DNA from: Runella sp. MFBS21
GTDB lineage: Bacteria; Bacteroidota; Bacteroidia; Cytophagales; Spirosomataceae
NCBI RefSeq assembly: GCF_029433105.1
Contig: NZ_JARNTW010000004.1
Span: forward strand, 332,977 to 396,976
DNA: 64,000 nucleotides
Direction of reading: 5' to 3'
Every line of letters begins with the position of its first letter. Position 1 is the first letter of the stretch. Under the pieces are notes generated by a model, which saw nothing but the letters and a program-made list of their open reading frames with translations, had not been told where the DNA came from and made no database searches. This document shows positions 44,922 through 53,246 of the stretch, in pieces. The position numbers were made by a program, and so were the translations under genes.

Positions 44922-47098
44922 AAAAGAAAAAAGTTGCCGTTGTTGGAGGAGGATTAGGTTCTCTATCAACGGTCTATCATCTCATGATGCAGCCTGAGGC
45001 TAAAGATTTGTACGAAATCACGGTGTATCAAGCAGGCTGGCGATTGGGAGGTAAAGGAGCAAGCGGTGTCAATCCAGAAATGGGATTTAGGGTAGAAGAG
45101 CATGGGGTTCATTTTTGGTTTGGATTTTATGAAAATGCTTTTCGAATGATAAAAAATGTGTACGCAAAATTGGCACGTCCCAAAGATGCTCCATTGGCTA
45201 CCTTCGAAGAAGCTTTTAAACCGCAGCCTAACGTTGACTTGTCTCAAAAAATCAACAATCAGTGGGTAGATTGGGTTTTGGATTTGCCCCCTATATCGGG
45301 TACTTTGGGAGATGGAAAATTCCCAAACCCTGTGGAGTTAATATTTGAAATTATATTTCATAAACTTGCCGACGAATTTAAGGAAGGTATCGTAAAAGTA
45401 GAATTAGGATTTTGGGATTCTATTATCAGTTTTTTTCGAAAACTATTTAAACAAAAAAGAGAGCATCCTCGCCTTCAAAACTCCTTGGATGGATATATTC
45501 AGAAAGTGGAGGAAGGTCTTCTTACTAAAACTTTTAGCCATGCCGTTGAAAAACATTTAAGAGTGATAGGGACGGTACTGAGCAATAAGCAAACGCATCA
45601 TGCAGAGCATGTAGAGGCGCATATTGAGCATTTAGAATCAGTACACCACTGGATTTGGGATTCGATAGGGCATTTGATTGAAAAATTTCCTCATCTGTTG
45701 CGTATTTGGTGCATTATTGACTTTGCCATTGTGGCTACCAAAGGCATCTTCAAAGATGGAGTAATAAAGATGGAGCACGGTAAAATGACCTTAGACTTCA
45801 GTGTGATTAATGATTATGACCTCAAAGAATGGCTGATTATACACGGGGCTGACAAACATTTTATTTATGAATTTCCCGCTATCAAATTGATGTACGATGG
45901 GCCATTTGCTTTTTATAAAGGGGCTGTTTCGGCTCCCAACGTAGAAGCGGGGACTGCCCTCAACATCCTTTTTAGGTGGGTACTTACAAGCAAAGAAAAT
46001 TTTATATGGCGAATGCAGGCAGGAATGGGAGATACCATCTTTGCCCCTTTATATCTATGGCTCAAAAAAGAGTTTCCTGAAAATGTTCGCTTTCAGTTTT
46101 TTGAGAAAATTTCAAATCTGGTATTGTCAGAAGATAAAAGGTATGTAGCTGAAATTGAGGTAGAAAAGCAAGTGAAGTTGCAGGAAGGTTTAACCGAATA
46201 CAACCCTTTGATAGAGGTAAAAGGGCTACCAAGTTGGCCTTCTCGACCACTGTATGAGCAATTGGACCCATCACAAGCACAGATATTACAAAAGCAGAAT
46301 ATTGACCTAAGTAGCGATTGGACAGGCTGGAAAGGTGAAAAAATTATCAAAAAATGGGGTGAAGATTTTGACGAAGTGGTGATTGGAGCGTCGGTAGCAT
46401 CGCTTCCGTATTTTTGTAGTGAGCTTATTGAAGCCAACAAAGCTTGGGCTAATATGCTTGATAAAGTGGGTACGGTACAAACGCAAGCGTTTCAGATTTG
46501 GCTCACCAAAAGCCCTGAACAACTGGGGGCGCATCCCCAAAAAGTGTTATCAACTTATGTAGAGCCACTTGATACTTTTGCAGAAATGAATCAAGTATTG
46601 AGTCGAGAGGTTTGGGAGGGTGCCTATGTTCCTAAGTATTTGTTTTATGTGTGTGGCGCATTTGCAGAGTCTGAATTGATACCTCCGTTGGATTTAAGTT
46701 ATTTTCCTGAAAGTCAACGCCAAAAAGTTTATGACAGTATGAAGAGTTTTATTGAAAAAGACTTACGTCATATCCTACCCGGGGCTTTTGATGAAGCAGG
46801 ACAATTTGATTGGAATATTTTATTCGACCCCTACAATGGGATAGGAGAGGAGCGTCTTAGGAATCAGTATTGGAGGGTCAATATTGATTCCTCAGAGCGC
46901 TATGTATATTCCTTAAAAGGCTCTTCTAAGCACCGTTTGCAGGCTCATGAAAGTGGCTTTACCAATGTAGTGCTTACAGGAGACTGGATTCAGAATGGCC
47001 TTAATACTGGATTTGTAGAAGGAGCCGTGGTGTCAGGGATTTTGGCAGCGAGAGCCGTTTCAAAAAATGATACAATAGACCTATTTTTACCGTGGTAG
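44918..47098 (+). CDS. FAD-dependent amine-oxidase/desaturase-like oxidoreductase
   Basis: 726 residues, no signal peptide. N-terminal Rossmann dinucleotide site VAVVGGGLGSLSTVYHLM, followed by the GWRLGGKGAS second glycine motif and EEHGVHFWFGFY. The C-terminal FAD motif is VVLTGDWIQNGLNTGFVEGA with SGILAAR. This is the architecture of phytoene desaturase, squalene-dehydroxylase and amine oxidase relatives (NAD_binding_8/Amino_oxidase). A long central insertion rich in His (about 150-290) is not explained. Start codon overlaps the stop of the terpene-cyclase-like gene. It could oxidise or desaturate an isoprenoid, but the substrate is unknown. Confidence 0.85.
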   Translation: MKKKKVAVVGGGLGSLSTVYHLMMQPEAKDLYEITVYQAGWRLGGKGASGVNPEMGFRVEEHGVHFWFGFYENAFRMIKNVYAKLARPKDAPLATFEEAFKPQPNVDLSQKINNQWVDWVLDLPPISGTLGDGKFPNPVELIFEIIFHKLADEFKEGIVKVELGFWDSIISFFRKLFKQKREHPRLQNSLDGYIQKVEEGLLTKTFSHAVEKHLRVIGTVLSNKQTHHAEHVEAHIEHLESVHHWIWDSIGHLIEKFPHLLRIWCIIDFAIVATKGIFKDGVIKMEHGKMTLDFSVINDYDLKEWLIIHGADKHFIYEFPAIKLMYDGPFAFYKGAVSAPNVEAGTALNILFRWVLTSKENFIWRMQAGMGDTIFAPLYLWLKKEFPENVRFQFFEKISNLVLSEDKRYVAEIEVEKQVKLQEGLTEYNPLIEVKGLPSWPSRPLYEQLDPSQAQILQKQNIDLSSDWTGWKGEKIIKKWGEDFDEVVIGASVASLPYFCSELIEANKAWANMLDKVGTVQTQAFQIWLTKSPEQLGAHPQKVLSTYVEPLDTFAEMNQVLSREVWEGAYVPKYLFYVCGAFAESELIPPLDLSYFPESQRQKVYDSMKSFIEKDLRHILPGAFDEAGQFDWNILFDPYNGIGEERLRNQYWRVNIDSSERYVYSLKGSSKHRLQAHESGFTNVVLTGDWIQNGLNTGFVEGAVVSGILAARAVSKNDTIDLFLPW

Positions 47099-47106
47099 TC
47101 GGAGAT

Positions 47107-49002
47107 ATGAAAAAACGAATTCTACTTTTATTGGCATTTCTTCTTATAAAAACGCTGTCTTGGGTAGAGGCGCAAGTGGTGGTTGACAACCAGTGGAAGT
47201 ATCGTGTGGTAGAAGCAGATATGCAAGTATTACCAATGAAAAACGAGTTTGTTTATAAGGATAGTATGGTGGTTAGGGGGATATATGATGCACAATTTTT
47301 ACCTTTTGAAAGTGCTTTTATTAAAGGACAAGAAACCTACAATTGGCTAAAACTAAAAGTCACCAATCAGACTACTATTGCTTCGCCTTTCTATATCGGA
47401 ACCAATCGATTCGAATTCCTGACATGTTGGGTTAAGACCGATTCTACCTTGATAGGGCCTCTTAAAAGTGGTATTAAAATAGCGGATGATGAGAAAGCCC
47501 TACCTGTATCAGGTCTTGCTTTTTTTGAATTTGAGTGTAAACCCAACCAAACGGTGACGATTTATCTCAAAGCTGTGAACAAAGACATGCCTATCACGCC
47601 GCAGATGAGGGTTCCGCTGATTGTGACCACTAAAAAATACTTTCAGAACAACTATGAAGGCCCAAGCGACTTTACTTTTATGTATTTAGGCGCTACGATT
47701 ATCATGTTGATTTCTAATATCCTGCTATTCTTTTTTACCCGAATAAAAGCCTATTTTTATTATTGTGGAGAGGTCATAAGTGGGATTTTTTTTATCATAG
47801 GTATTACTCCTCAATTTGCGTATCCACTATATGGACATAGCGATGTAAATCGCGCTCCTATTTCTATTTTTGGGACTTTTGTAGCTATATTTTATATTTT
47901 ACTTGCCCAAAATATTCTAGAAATTAAAATATATTACCCCAGAGTAAACAGGTTCTTGAATTATGTTTTGGGGGCGTATTTGTTTTCGGTTGTTTCCAAT
48001 TTTTTTCCAAGTTTAGAACTCATCAGGGCAACAATCAATTACTTGGCGTTTTTTATAGCTTATCCTACCATTTTTGTGGTCTGTGTGTTGATGTCTTTTC
48101 GAAAACATTTGCCCAGCATTTTGTTTTTTGTAGCTACCTTTTTTTATGTAACAGGTACGATATTGATGGTGTTGCAAATTTTGGAAATCATCCCGCTGTT
48201 TTTGTTTGGTATTACGGCGACTACCATGTCTCAGATTGCAACTATTCTTGAAAACTCGCTCTATTCTTTAAGTTTGGGGGCGCGTATCAATGAAGTACGT
48301 CATCTTCGTACTCAAGAGGCTATCGAGCGACTGAAAGCGCAGCAACTATTGGCCGAAAAAGAGCAAACTAGAAAATTATTGTTAAATACGCTGCCAGAAA
48401 GTACAGTAGATGAACTCATCAAAAACGGAGCGGTAAAACCTCGATTGTATGATGCTACTACGATTCTTTTTATGGATATAGTAGATTTTACGAAGCATAC
48501 AGAGCAGATGTCGCCAGAAGATTTAATCAAGGAGCTGGATTACTATTATAAAAATTACGACGAAATAGTAGTAAAATATAAACTTGAGAAAATAAAGACG
48601 ATTGGCGATGCCTATCTCGCTATCTGTGGCATTCCCGAGCCCAATGAGCGCCATGCTCATCAAGTGGTGGAAGCTGCCCATGAAATATTACGTTTTGTGA
48701 ACCAAGAAAAAGAGCAAAGATTATTACAAAATAGGCGAGCATTTGAGGTGCGAGTCGGGATTCATAGCGGGCCTACTATTGCTGGGGTAGTAGGTAAGTC
48801 TAAGTTTGCGTATGATATTTGGGGTGATACTGTCAATACCGCTGCAAGAATGGAGCAAAATGGTAAGGCAAATCGAATTAATGTTTCGGAAGCAACTTAT
48901 GCCCTGTTAAAAGACGATTTTAAGTTTGAATACCGTGGTAAAATCGAAGCTAAAAACAAGGGAAAAATTGATATGTATTTTGTTGAAATTCAAACAGTAT
49001 GA
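47107..49002 (+). CDS. Membrane class III adenylate cyclase with 7TM receptor domain
   Basis: 631 residues from the ATG at 47107, which starts a signal peptide (KKRILLLLAFLLIKTLSW). Next come an extracellular 7TMR-DISM-type beta domain (about 20-190), seven helices (about 195-390), a coiled coil, and the class III catalytic domain from about 440. Metal-binding Asp457 (LFMDIVDF) and Asp501 (KTIGDAYL), ATP-selecting Lys497, and YDIWGDTVNTAARME with Asp plus the transition-state Asn/Arg are all present, so it should make cAMP. It starts 8 bp after the FAD gene, so the three genes form one operon. It overlaps the convergent MocR gene by 13 bp. Confidence 0.92.
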   Translation: MKKRILLLLAFLLIKTLSWVEAQVVVDNQWKYRVVEADMQVLPMKNEFVYKDSMVVRGIYDAQFLPFESAFIKGQETYNWLKLKVTNQTTIASPFYIGTNRFEFLTCWVKTDSTLIGPLKSGIKIADDEKALPVSGLAFFEFECKPNQTVTIYLKAVNKDMPITPQMRVPLIVTTKKYFQNNYEGPSDFTFMYLGATIIMLISNILLFFFTRIKAYFYYCGEVISGIFFIIGITPQFAYPLYGHSDVNRAPISIFGTFVAIFYILLAQNILEIKIYYPRVNRFLNYVLGAYLFSVVSNFFPSLELIRATINYLAFFIAYPTIFVVCVLMSFRKHLPSILFFVATFFYVTGTILMVLQILEIIPLFLFGITATTMSQIATILENSLYSLSLGARINEVRHLRTQEAIERLKAQQLLAEKEQTRKLLLNTLPESTVDELIKNGAVKPRLYDATTILFMDIVDFTKHTEQMSPEDLIKELDYYYKNYDEIVVKYKLEKIKTIGDAYLAICGIPEPNERHAHQVVEAAHEILRFVNQEKEQRLLQNRRAFEVRVGIHSGPTIAGVVGKSKFAYDIWGDTVNTAARMEQNGKANRINVSEATYALLKDDFKFEYRGKIEAKNKGKIDMYFVEIQTV

Positions 49003-50456
49003 AGTATCTGACGTAATATCTCCACGCATTGCTCCAGCTCAGTAATCGTAGAAGAGGCAAACCCCAAACGTGTATGATGAGTCAAAGGAGCGTGAAATTT
49101 ACCGTCTGCAAAAAACAAACCTTTTTTGAGGGCTTCAGTAGCGAGCATTTCTAGGTCGATACTTGGGTCGAAATGTGTCCAGACGGCCATACCTCCATCG
49201 GGAATTTGAAATTGGAGATAGGAGCTTAAATAAGTCGAAAGTAACTCACAAAATGCGTCGCGCCGGATGCGGTATTCGCGTAGGGATTTGCGGATATGTC
49301 GCTGAATGACCCCGTTTTGGAGTAGTTCGGCGAAGGAATTTTCGAGCATCAAATCGCCTTGTCGGTCGATGATGCGTCTCAGTTGGGATAAATGATGAAT
49401 TACGTTTTCGGAACCTACCAGGTAGCCTACTCGAAACGCGGGCGAAATCGCTTTTGTAAAAGAACCACAGTACAAGACCATCCCTTGGCGGTCGGCACTT
49501 GCCAAGGGGAGGAGTGGTTGACTTAAATAATGAAAATCGTAGTCATAATCATCCTCAAACACGATAAATTTGTAGGCTTCTGCCAAGTGAAGCAGCTGAA
49601 GTCGGCGATCGGCGCGTAGCGCCACAGTGGTAGGGTAATGGTGATGTGAAGTCACATATACCATCCGAATCGGCTGCTGTTGGCATAGTTTTTCAAGGGC
49701 TTCGATGACCAATCCGTGGGCATCTACGGGGATTTTGATGAGTTCGGCTCCTGCTTGTAAAAAACTCATGTTGGCGCCTCCCCAGCTCAATTCGCCTACT
49801 ACGACTTTGTCGCCTTTTTTGAGTAAACCTGTACTTGCTAGATAAAGCCCCATCACCGTTCCACGAGTGATAAGGATATTGTCGGCGGTGGTTTTGAGGC
49901 CACGGGTTTCGTTGAGATAAGCCGACAGCTCTCGTCGCAGCCATGCCGAGCCTTTGGTATCGTTGTAGCCTAGTTTCACATAAGGGTTGCCCTGTAGAAG
50001 TTGTGAACGATACGCCCTCGACAGTTCGGCTAAGGGTGCTAGACGCGGGTCTGGAAAGCCATCGTCGAGGTGGAGAGAAGCCGATGCCCCTAATACGCCG
50101 CGAGCTAAGTGAGGGGCTGCTTCTATCCTAAAACCAGCCGTTTTGACGGGATTGGCGTTTGAATTTTGGTTTTTATCTAAAGGTGTGGGGTGGATTTCTG
50201 GTAAATTTTCTACTACATAGGTGCCGCTTCCAGTGCGAGTTTCGAGCCATCCTTGTACTAGCAGTTCGTCGTAAGCCTGAACAACAGTCTGTCGGTGGAT
50301 ATTCAATAGCGCGGCCATTTGTCGCGAACCTAGTAGCTTTTGGCCTGCTCGTAATTCTCCTCCTCTGATGAGAACCATGAGCTGATTGGCGAGCTGTAAA
50401 TAGGCAGCTTGCTTGGCGGTTTTGTCAAGGTGAAGGAGGGATTGATAAGCTACCAT
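48990..50456 (-). CDS. MocR/PdxR-like GntR regulator with aminotransferase domain
   Basis: 488 residues. N-terminal winged-helix GntR domain (LLGSRQMAALLNIHRQTVVQ, then ETRTGSGTYVVENLP; about 10-80), a linker, then a fold-type I aminotransferase domain with the PLP lysine Lys335 in CGSFTKAISPAFRVGYL. MocR proteins sense PLP or amino-compound adducts. This one is divergent from a Pyridox_ox_2-family gene, and the shared intergenic region has AAAGTGGAC direct repeats, the motif described for PdxR. So it probably controls vitamin-B6-related genes. The 3' end overlaps the adenylate cyclase gene. Confidence 0.9.
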   Translation of the reverse strand: MVAYQSLLHLDKTAKQAAYLQLANQLMVLIRGGELRAGQKLLGSRQMAALLNIHRQTVVQAYDELLVQGWLETRTGSGTYVVENLPEIHPTPLDKNQNSNANPVKTAGFRIEAAPHLARGVLGASASLHLDDGFPDPRLAPLAELSRAYRSQLLQGNPYVKLGYNDTKGSAWLRRELSAYLNETRGLKTTADNILITRGTVMGLYLASTGLLKKGDKVVVGELSWGGANMSFLQAGAELIKIPVDAHGLVIEALEKLCQQQPIRMVYVTSHHHYPTTVALRADRRLQLLHLAEAYKFIVFEDDYDYDFHYLSQPLLPLASADRQGMVLYCGSFTKAISPAFRVGYLVGSENVIHHLSQLRRIIDRQGDLMLENSFAELLQNGVIQRHIRKSLREYRIRRDAFCELLSTYLSSYLQFQIPDGGMAVWTHFDPSIDLEMLATEALKKGLFFADGKFHAPLTHHTRLGFASSTITELEQCVEILRQILHTV

Positions 50457-50463
50457 TGGTGAT

Positions 50464-50508
50464 AAAGTGGACTACTGATTTTGTGAAAAGTGGACACTTA
50501 AAGTGAGC
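50464..50508. promoter_or_regulatory. AAAGTGGAC direct repeats, candidate MocR/PdxR operator
   Basis: AAAGTGGAC at 50464-50472 and 50487-50495 (23 bp apart), with a degenerate AAAGTGAGC at 50500-50508. The first reads AAAGTGGACTA, matching the PdxR motif AAAGTGGWCTA that I recall from Corynebacterium. It lies between the regulator's ATG and the -7 box of the divergent gene. Confidence 0.65.
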
Positions 50509-50519
50509 CAGTAAAGGTA

Positions 50520-50527
50520 TAATTTTG
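50520..50527 (+). promoter_or_regulatory. Putative -7 box of the FMN-oxidase-family gene
   Basis: TAATTTTG matches TAnnTTTG, 33 bp before the ATG at 50561. The operator repeats cover its -33 region, where no TTG is seen, consistent with activator dependence. Confidence 0.5.
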
Positions 50528-50560
50528 TATCAAAATCAACAACATTCAATTTTTCAACCC

Positions 50561-51205
50561 ATGCAGCCCACTTCCAAAACTACTCCTAGCCGCTTGGCCA
50601 AACGCACACGGCACGACGACGAAGCCATTTACGCGATTTTAGACGAAGCTTTGTTTTGTACCGTAAGTTGTGTCATTGACGGTCAACCTTTTGCGATTCC
50701 GACGGCCTTTGCGCGTTATGGCAATTATGTGTATATCCACGGTTCGGTAGGTAGTCATTTTATACGTGCTATCGAAAATGGTGCACCGGTGTGTATCTCA
50801 GTAATGCTTACCGATGCGCTTGTGGTAGCCAAGTCTGCTTTTTCTCATTCGGTCAATTATCGCTCTGTGATTATGTTTTCGAGTGCCGAAAAAGTAGAAG
50901 CCTATCATCCCAAAGCAGAGGCTTTGAAATGGATTACGGAAAAAATAGTACCCAATAGTTGGGATTATTTGCGACCTATGACCGAAAGCGAAGTAAGAAA
51001 AACAACCGTTTTGGCTTTTAAAATCGAAGAGGCATCGGCCAAGTATCGCACAGGTATGCCCAACGACGAAGTCGAAGACAAAGCACTGCCGATATGGTCG
51101 GGATTGATTCCGTTGCGAACTATTCGGGAAGCTCCCCTTGCCGATGATAGCAGTCAGTCGTTATCTTTGCCAGCGCATTTGATTCCCTCTGACATTTCAA
51201 TTTAA
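50561..51205 (+). CDS. Pyridoxamine 5'-phosphate oxidase family (FMN-binding) protein
   Basis: 214 residues from the ATG at 50561; the -7 box overlaps the longer open frame. Split-barrel flavin-binding fold of the Pyridox_ox_2/Nim-like group: RTRHDDEAIYAILDEALFCT, VIDGQPFAIPTAFARYGNYV, YIHGSVGSHF, and FSHSVNYRSVIMFSSAEKVE. Members bind FMN, and some reduce nitro compounds or oxidise B6 vitamers; the precise substrate is unclear. Divergent from the MocR/PdxR-like regulator, its likely controller, and followed by DinB 13 bp later. Confidence 0.9.
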   Translation: MQPTSKTTPSRLAKRTRHDDEAIYAILDEALFCTVSCVIDGQPFAIPTAFARYGNYVYIHGSVGSHFIRAIENGAPVCISVMLTDALVVAKSAFSHSVNYRSVIMFSSAEKVEAYHPKAEALKWITEKIVPNSWDYLRPMTESEVRKTTVLAFKIEEASAKYRTGMPNDEVEDKALPIWSGLIPLRTIREAPLADDSSQSLSLPAHLIPSDISI

Positions 51206-51217
51206 CCCACTATTCCC

Positions 51218-51745
51218 ATGAAACGCTCCGATATTCGGCATATGCCGCAGTTTTTTGACCGTTATATTTTGCTCGTAGATGATATTGATGTCATAGAAGG
51301 GCTAGAACAAACGGCCTCGCTTTTTGAGACGCCCTCGGTCAAGCAGGTACTTATTACTCTTGGCGACCAAGTGTATGCACCGGGCAAATGGACTGTTAAG
51401 GATATTTTGCAACATTTAATTGATAATGAGCGCATTATGTCGTATAGAGCGATGCGTTTTGCGCGTAACGACAAAACCGCTCTCCCGGGTTATGATGAAG
51501 ACCTTTTTGGGGCTAATACCACCGCATCTCAGCGTAACCTCGACGATTTGTTGGACGAATTTGCGATAGTGCGCCGCTCCACTATTGCCCTTTTTAAGAG
51601 TTTTAATGATGAAATGTTTCTTCGAGAAGGCATTAGTTTTAACCAGCAAATCTCTCCTTTGGCTTTGGGGTTTGTGCTGATAGGGCATCCGATTCATCAT
51701 CTTAGGGTACTTCGCGAACGTTATTTCCCGTTGGTGCAGGGTTGA
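51218..51745 (+). CDS. DinB-family protein
   Basis: 175 residues, a four-helix DinB/YfiT-type bundle. Metal-ligand histidines are at the expected places: KDILQHLIDNERIM in helix 2 and LIGHPIHHLRVLRERYF in the last helix. WTVKDILQHLIDNE is the typical family start. DinB-fold proteins are often thiol-dependent metal enzymes, but the activity here is unknown. Lies 13 bp after the FMN-oxidase-family gene and just before a cupin gene, probably one transcript. Confidence 0.88.
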   Translation: MKRSDIRHMPQFFDRYILLVDDIDVIEGLEQTASLFETPSVKQVLITLGDQVYAPGKWTVKDILQHLIDNERIMSYRAMRFARNDKTALPGYDEDLFGANTTASQRNLDDLLDEFAIVRRSTIALFKSFNDEMFLREGISFNQQISPLALGFVLIGHPIHHLRVLRERYFPLVQG

Positions 51746-51756
51746 GACAAATTGAT

Positions 51757-52107
51757 ATGATGTTTCCAAACAAAGTATGTTTAGCCGAGGCGCACCAAAA
51801 ACTTGGAGAAGTTTCGGCGGTATTTCTGGAAGTATTTCGGCATGGTACACTTTCGGTGGAGCTATATCAGCCCGAAGGAGAAGACAAACAAACGCCTCAC
51901 TCGCGCGATGAAGTGTATATTATTGCAGCGGGTGAGGCGGTATTTGAGCTAGAAGGCCAAAAGACGCCGGTCAAAACGGGTGATTTTTTGTTTGTACCCG
52001 CGAGAGCGGTTCACAGGTTTGTCGAGTTTAGCGAAAATTTCTTGACCTGGGTACTTTTTTATGGTCCCGAAGGGGGAGAAAGTCCTCTCAACGAGAACCA
52101 AAAATAG
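51757..52107 (+). CDS. Small cupin-domain protein
   Basis: 116 residues from the ATG at 51757. A second ATG follows at once, and a TTG overlapping the DinB stop at 51742 is also possible. Single cupin barrel: motif 1 HSRDEVYIIAAGEAVFELEG (His-x-x-Asp/Glu) and motif 2 PVKTGDFLFVPARAVHRFVE with the last His ligand, so it probably binds a metal. Function unknown. It is the last gene of the PPOX-DinB-cupin run. Its 3' end overlaps the convergent YggS gene by 20 bp. Confidence 0.88.
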   Translation: MMFPNKVCLAEAHQKLGEVSAVFLEVFRHGTLSVELYQPEGEDKQTPHSRDEVYIIAAGEAVFELEGQKTPVKTGDFLFVPARAVHRFVEFSENFLTWVLFYGPEGGESPLNENQK

Positions 52108-52744
52108 CACTTCCTACTCTGACGAGTGTACTGCCCTCTTCGACCGCAATCGAATAGTCGCTACTCATACCTATCGATAGTTCGGCGAGGGAGTTGGCGC
52201 AAATTGTGGCATTGAGTTCGTCAAAAAATTGCTTCAATCTTCTGAATTCTTCACGGATTTGGGCGGTATTGTCGGTATTGGATGCCATGCCCATCAATCC
52301 TACGATGCGTACATTTTTCAACGCTTTGAAACCCTCGGAGGTCAGTAGTTCCTTTGCTTCGCTTTCCGAAAGTCCAAATTTGGTTTCTTCTTGGGCAATA
52401 AAAATCTGTAACAAGCAGTCAATAACGCGCTCATTTTTGGCCGCCTGTTTATTGATTTCTTGTAGCAGTTTGAGGCTATCTACGGAGTGAATCATGGCCA
52501 CAAACGAAGCCATGTATTTGACTTTATTGGTTTGTAAATGACCAATCAAATGCCATTCGATGTCTTTGGGCATTTGTTCATATTTGGTCACCATTTCTTG
52601 TACTTTGTTTTCGCCGTATCGTTTAAAACCCGCTTCGTAAGCCTCCATGAGCATAGCTACGGGCTTGGTTTTGGTAACGGCGATGAGTTTGGCGTTGGGG
52701 CCAAGACTATTTTGGATTTGTTGGATATTTTGAGCAATAGACAT
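52088..52744 (-). CDS. YggS-family PLP homeostasis protein
   Basis: 218 residues, fold-type III PLP-binding TIM barrel. PLP lysine Lys25 in LIAVTKTKP; family motifs GENKVQEMVTKYE, WHLIGHLQTNKVKYM, and the C-terminal ELSIGMSSDYSIAVEEGST with VRVGSAIFG. Members (PLPBP/YggS) bind PLP without enzymatic turnover and keep free PLP low. The PdxR-like regulator and FMN-oxidase gene 2 kb away make this a vitamin-B6-themed neighbourhood. It lies 3 bp downstream of the GNAT gene on the same strand, likely an operon. Confidence 0.95.
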   Translation of the reverse strand: MSIAQNIQQIQNSLGPNAKLIAVTKTKPVAMLMEAYEAGFKRYGENKVQEMVTKYEQMPKDIEWHLIGHLQTNKVKYMASFVAMIHSVDSLKLLQEINKQAAKNERVIDCLLQIFIAQEETKFGLSESEAKELLTSEGFKALKNVRIVGLMGMASNTDNTAQIREEFRRLKQFFDELNATICANSLAELSIGMSSDYSIAVEEGSTLVRVGSAIFGSR

Positions 52745-52747
52745 ACT

Positions 52748-53197
52748 TTAAAAATCAAGGTGGCAATTAATCCATTCGCCGTCGAAGCGAGTGCCGTATT
52801 TTTCATAAAAATCAATGGCAGGTTTGTTCCAGTCGAGCACTTGCCACATCATGCCAGTGCAGTGGGTAGCTTTGGCTTCTTCTACGGTAGCGTCAAATAG
52901 TTTTTTGCCGAGGCCATAGCCACGCATTGTCTCGGTCACTACGATGTCTTCGAGGTAGAGGCGTTTGCCTTTCCAAGTAGAGTATCGAAAATAATAGAGC
53001 GAAATCCCAACGACTTTGTCATCTACTTCGGCCACAAAAAGTCCAAAAATAGGGTCTGGCCCGAAACCATCTTTGAGCATCATTTCGGGGGTATTGGTGA
53101 CTTGCTCGGGGGCTTTTTCGTATAGAGCAAGTTCTTTTACAAGTTCAAATACGGAGGGTACATCTTCGGGCAAGCCCTTTCTAATTTTGATGTTCAT
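52748..53197 (-). CDS. GNAT-family N-acetyltransferase
   Basis: 149 residues from the ATG at 53197; ten upstream codons are open but do not fit the fold start MNIKIRKGLPEDVPSVFELV. It resembles the spermidine/spermine or diamine acetyltransferase group: RLYLEDIVVTETMRGYGLGK (acetyl-CoA loop), GMMWQVLDWNKPAIDFYEKY, and the terminal GTRFDGEWINCHLDF. An amine or small-molecule substrate is likely. Overlapping-style spacing (3 bp) with yggS indicates co-transcription. Confidence 0.92.
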   Translation of the reverse strand: MNIKIRKGLPEDVPSVFELVKELALYEKAPEQVTNTPEMMLKDGFGPDPIFGLFVAEVDDKVVGISLYYFRYSTWKGKRLYLEDIVVTETMRGYGLGKKLFDATVEEAKATHCTGMMWQVLDWNKPAIDFYEKYGTRFDGEWINCHLDF

Positions 53198-53246
53198 AGT
53201 TGAGAAAAAATACTTTAGAATAGTCATTTATTGTAATATGCGGCCA

